Shown one piece after another: positions 6,596-6,640 of a stretch of DNA of 6,640 nt (its first letter is position 1; every line of letters begins with the position of its first letter). Source of the DNA: Alistipes sp. (GTDB taxonomy: Bacteria > Bacteroidota > Bacteroidia > Bacteroidales > Rikenellaceae); contig JAFOEH010000026.1 in the NCBI GenBank assembly GCA_017380275.1, positions 1 through 6,640 on the forward strand. The letters are read 5' to 3'. A program made the translations under genes and the position numbers. The notes beneath the pieces were generated by a model. That model searched no databases. It was given only the letters and a program-made list of their open reading frames with translations, and was not told where the DNA came from.

Positions 6596-6640
6596 CTAAA
6601 ACAGCACGCGGATGGTGGTACCTTTCCCCAGTTCACTCTC
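6596..6640 (-). CDS. C-terminal end of a probable sensor histidine kinase (5' part outside window)
   Basis: Only the last 14 codons and a TAG stop are in the window, reading ESELGKGTTIRVLF. The GKGTT followed by a short hydrophobic strand matches the last part of the HATPase_c domain (G2 box, 'S..GKGTTF.i.lP') that ends many two-component sensor kinases. The frame is supported by the intrinsic terminator that follows at the expected distance. With so little sequence, another GHKL-type ATPase is possible. The kinase signal and partner regulator cannot be seen. Confidence 0.6.
   Translation of the reverse strand, partial: ESELGKGTTIRVLF

Overview
The window looks like chromosomal core sequence from a member of the Bacteroidota, most likely the order Bacteroidales. 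An Alistipes/Rikenellaceae-like source is my guess, not a proven assignment. The evidence is a GldE-type transporter-like membrane protein, a TAnnTTTG-type -7 promoter box ahead of the MATE gene, weak Shine-Dalgarno sites at most starts, a topoisomerase I that ends in glycine-rich repeats rather than zinc fingers, and a fairly GC-rich composition.

Layout, left to right. Bases 1-1233 (+) are the 3' part of topA, cut by the window edge, followed by a strong intrinsic terminator at about 1270-1298. All other genes are on the minus strand. In transcription order (right to left) they are: the last 14 codons of what looks like a sensor histidine kinase (6640-6596); its intrinsic terminator (6583-6555); a 141-residue acidic protein with no firm assignment (6505-6080); ftsZ (6064-4769); gldE (4757-3465); a Sfp-type 4'-phosphopantetheinyl transferase (3472-2813); and a MATE-family efflux protein (2781-1393), which converges on topA.

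The four genes from the small protein to the phosphopantetheinyl transferase are packed with gaps of 15 and 11 bases and an overlap of 8 bases. They probably form one transcription unit that begins after the histidine-kinase terminator. The MATE gene follows after 31 bases but carries its own promoter-like box, placed so that its message would have almost no leader. No gene-free stretch exceeds about 160 bases, and I see no tRNA, rRNA, insertion sequence or CRISPR array.

Most of the window is housekeeping: chromosome supercoiling, division ring, envelope protein, carrier-protein activation and efflux. The parts most worth a second look are at the ftsZ end. The gene directly upstream of ftsZ is a lower-GC small acidic protein rather than ftsA, and it resembles, from memory only, the N-terminal part of DUF815-type ATPases without the ATPase. 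FtsZ itself carries Arg where the catalytic T7 loop normally has Asn. I do not see clear evidence of a wholly new multi-gene system.
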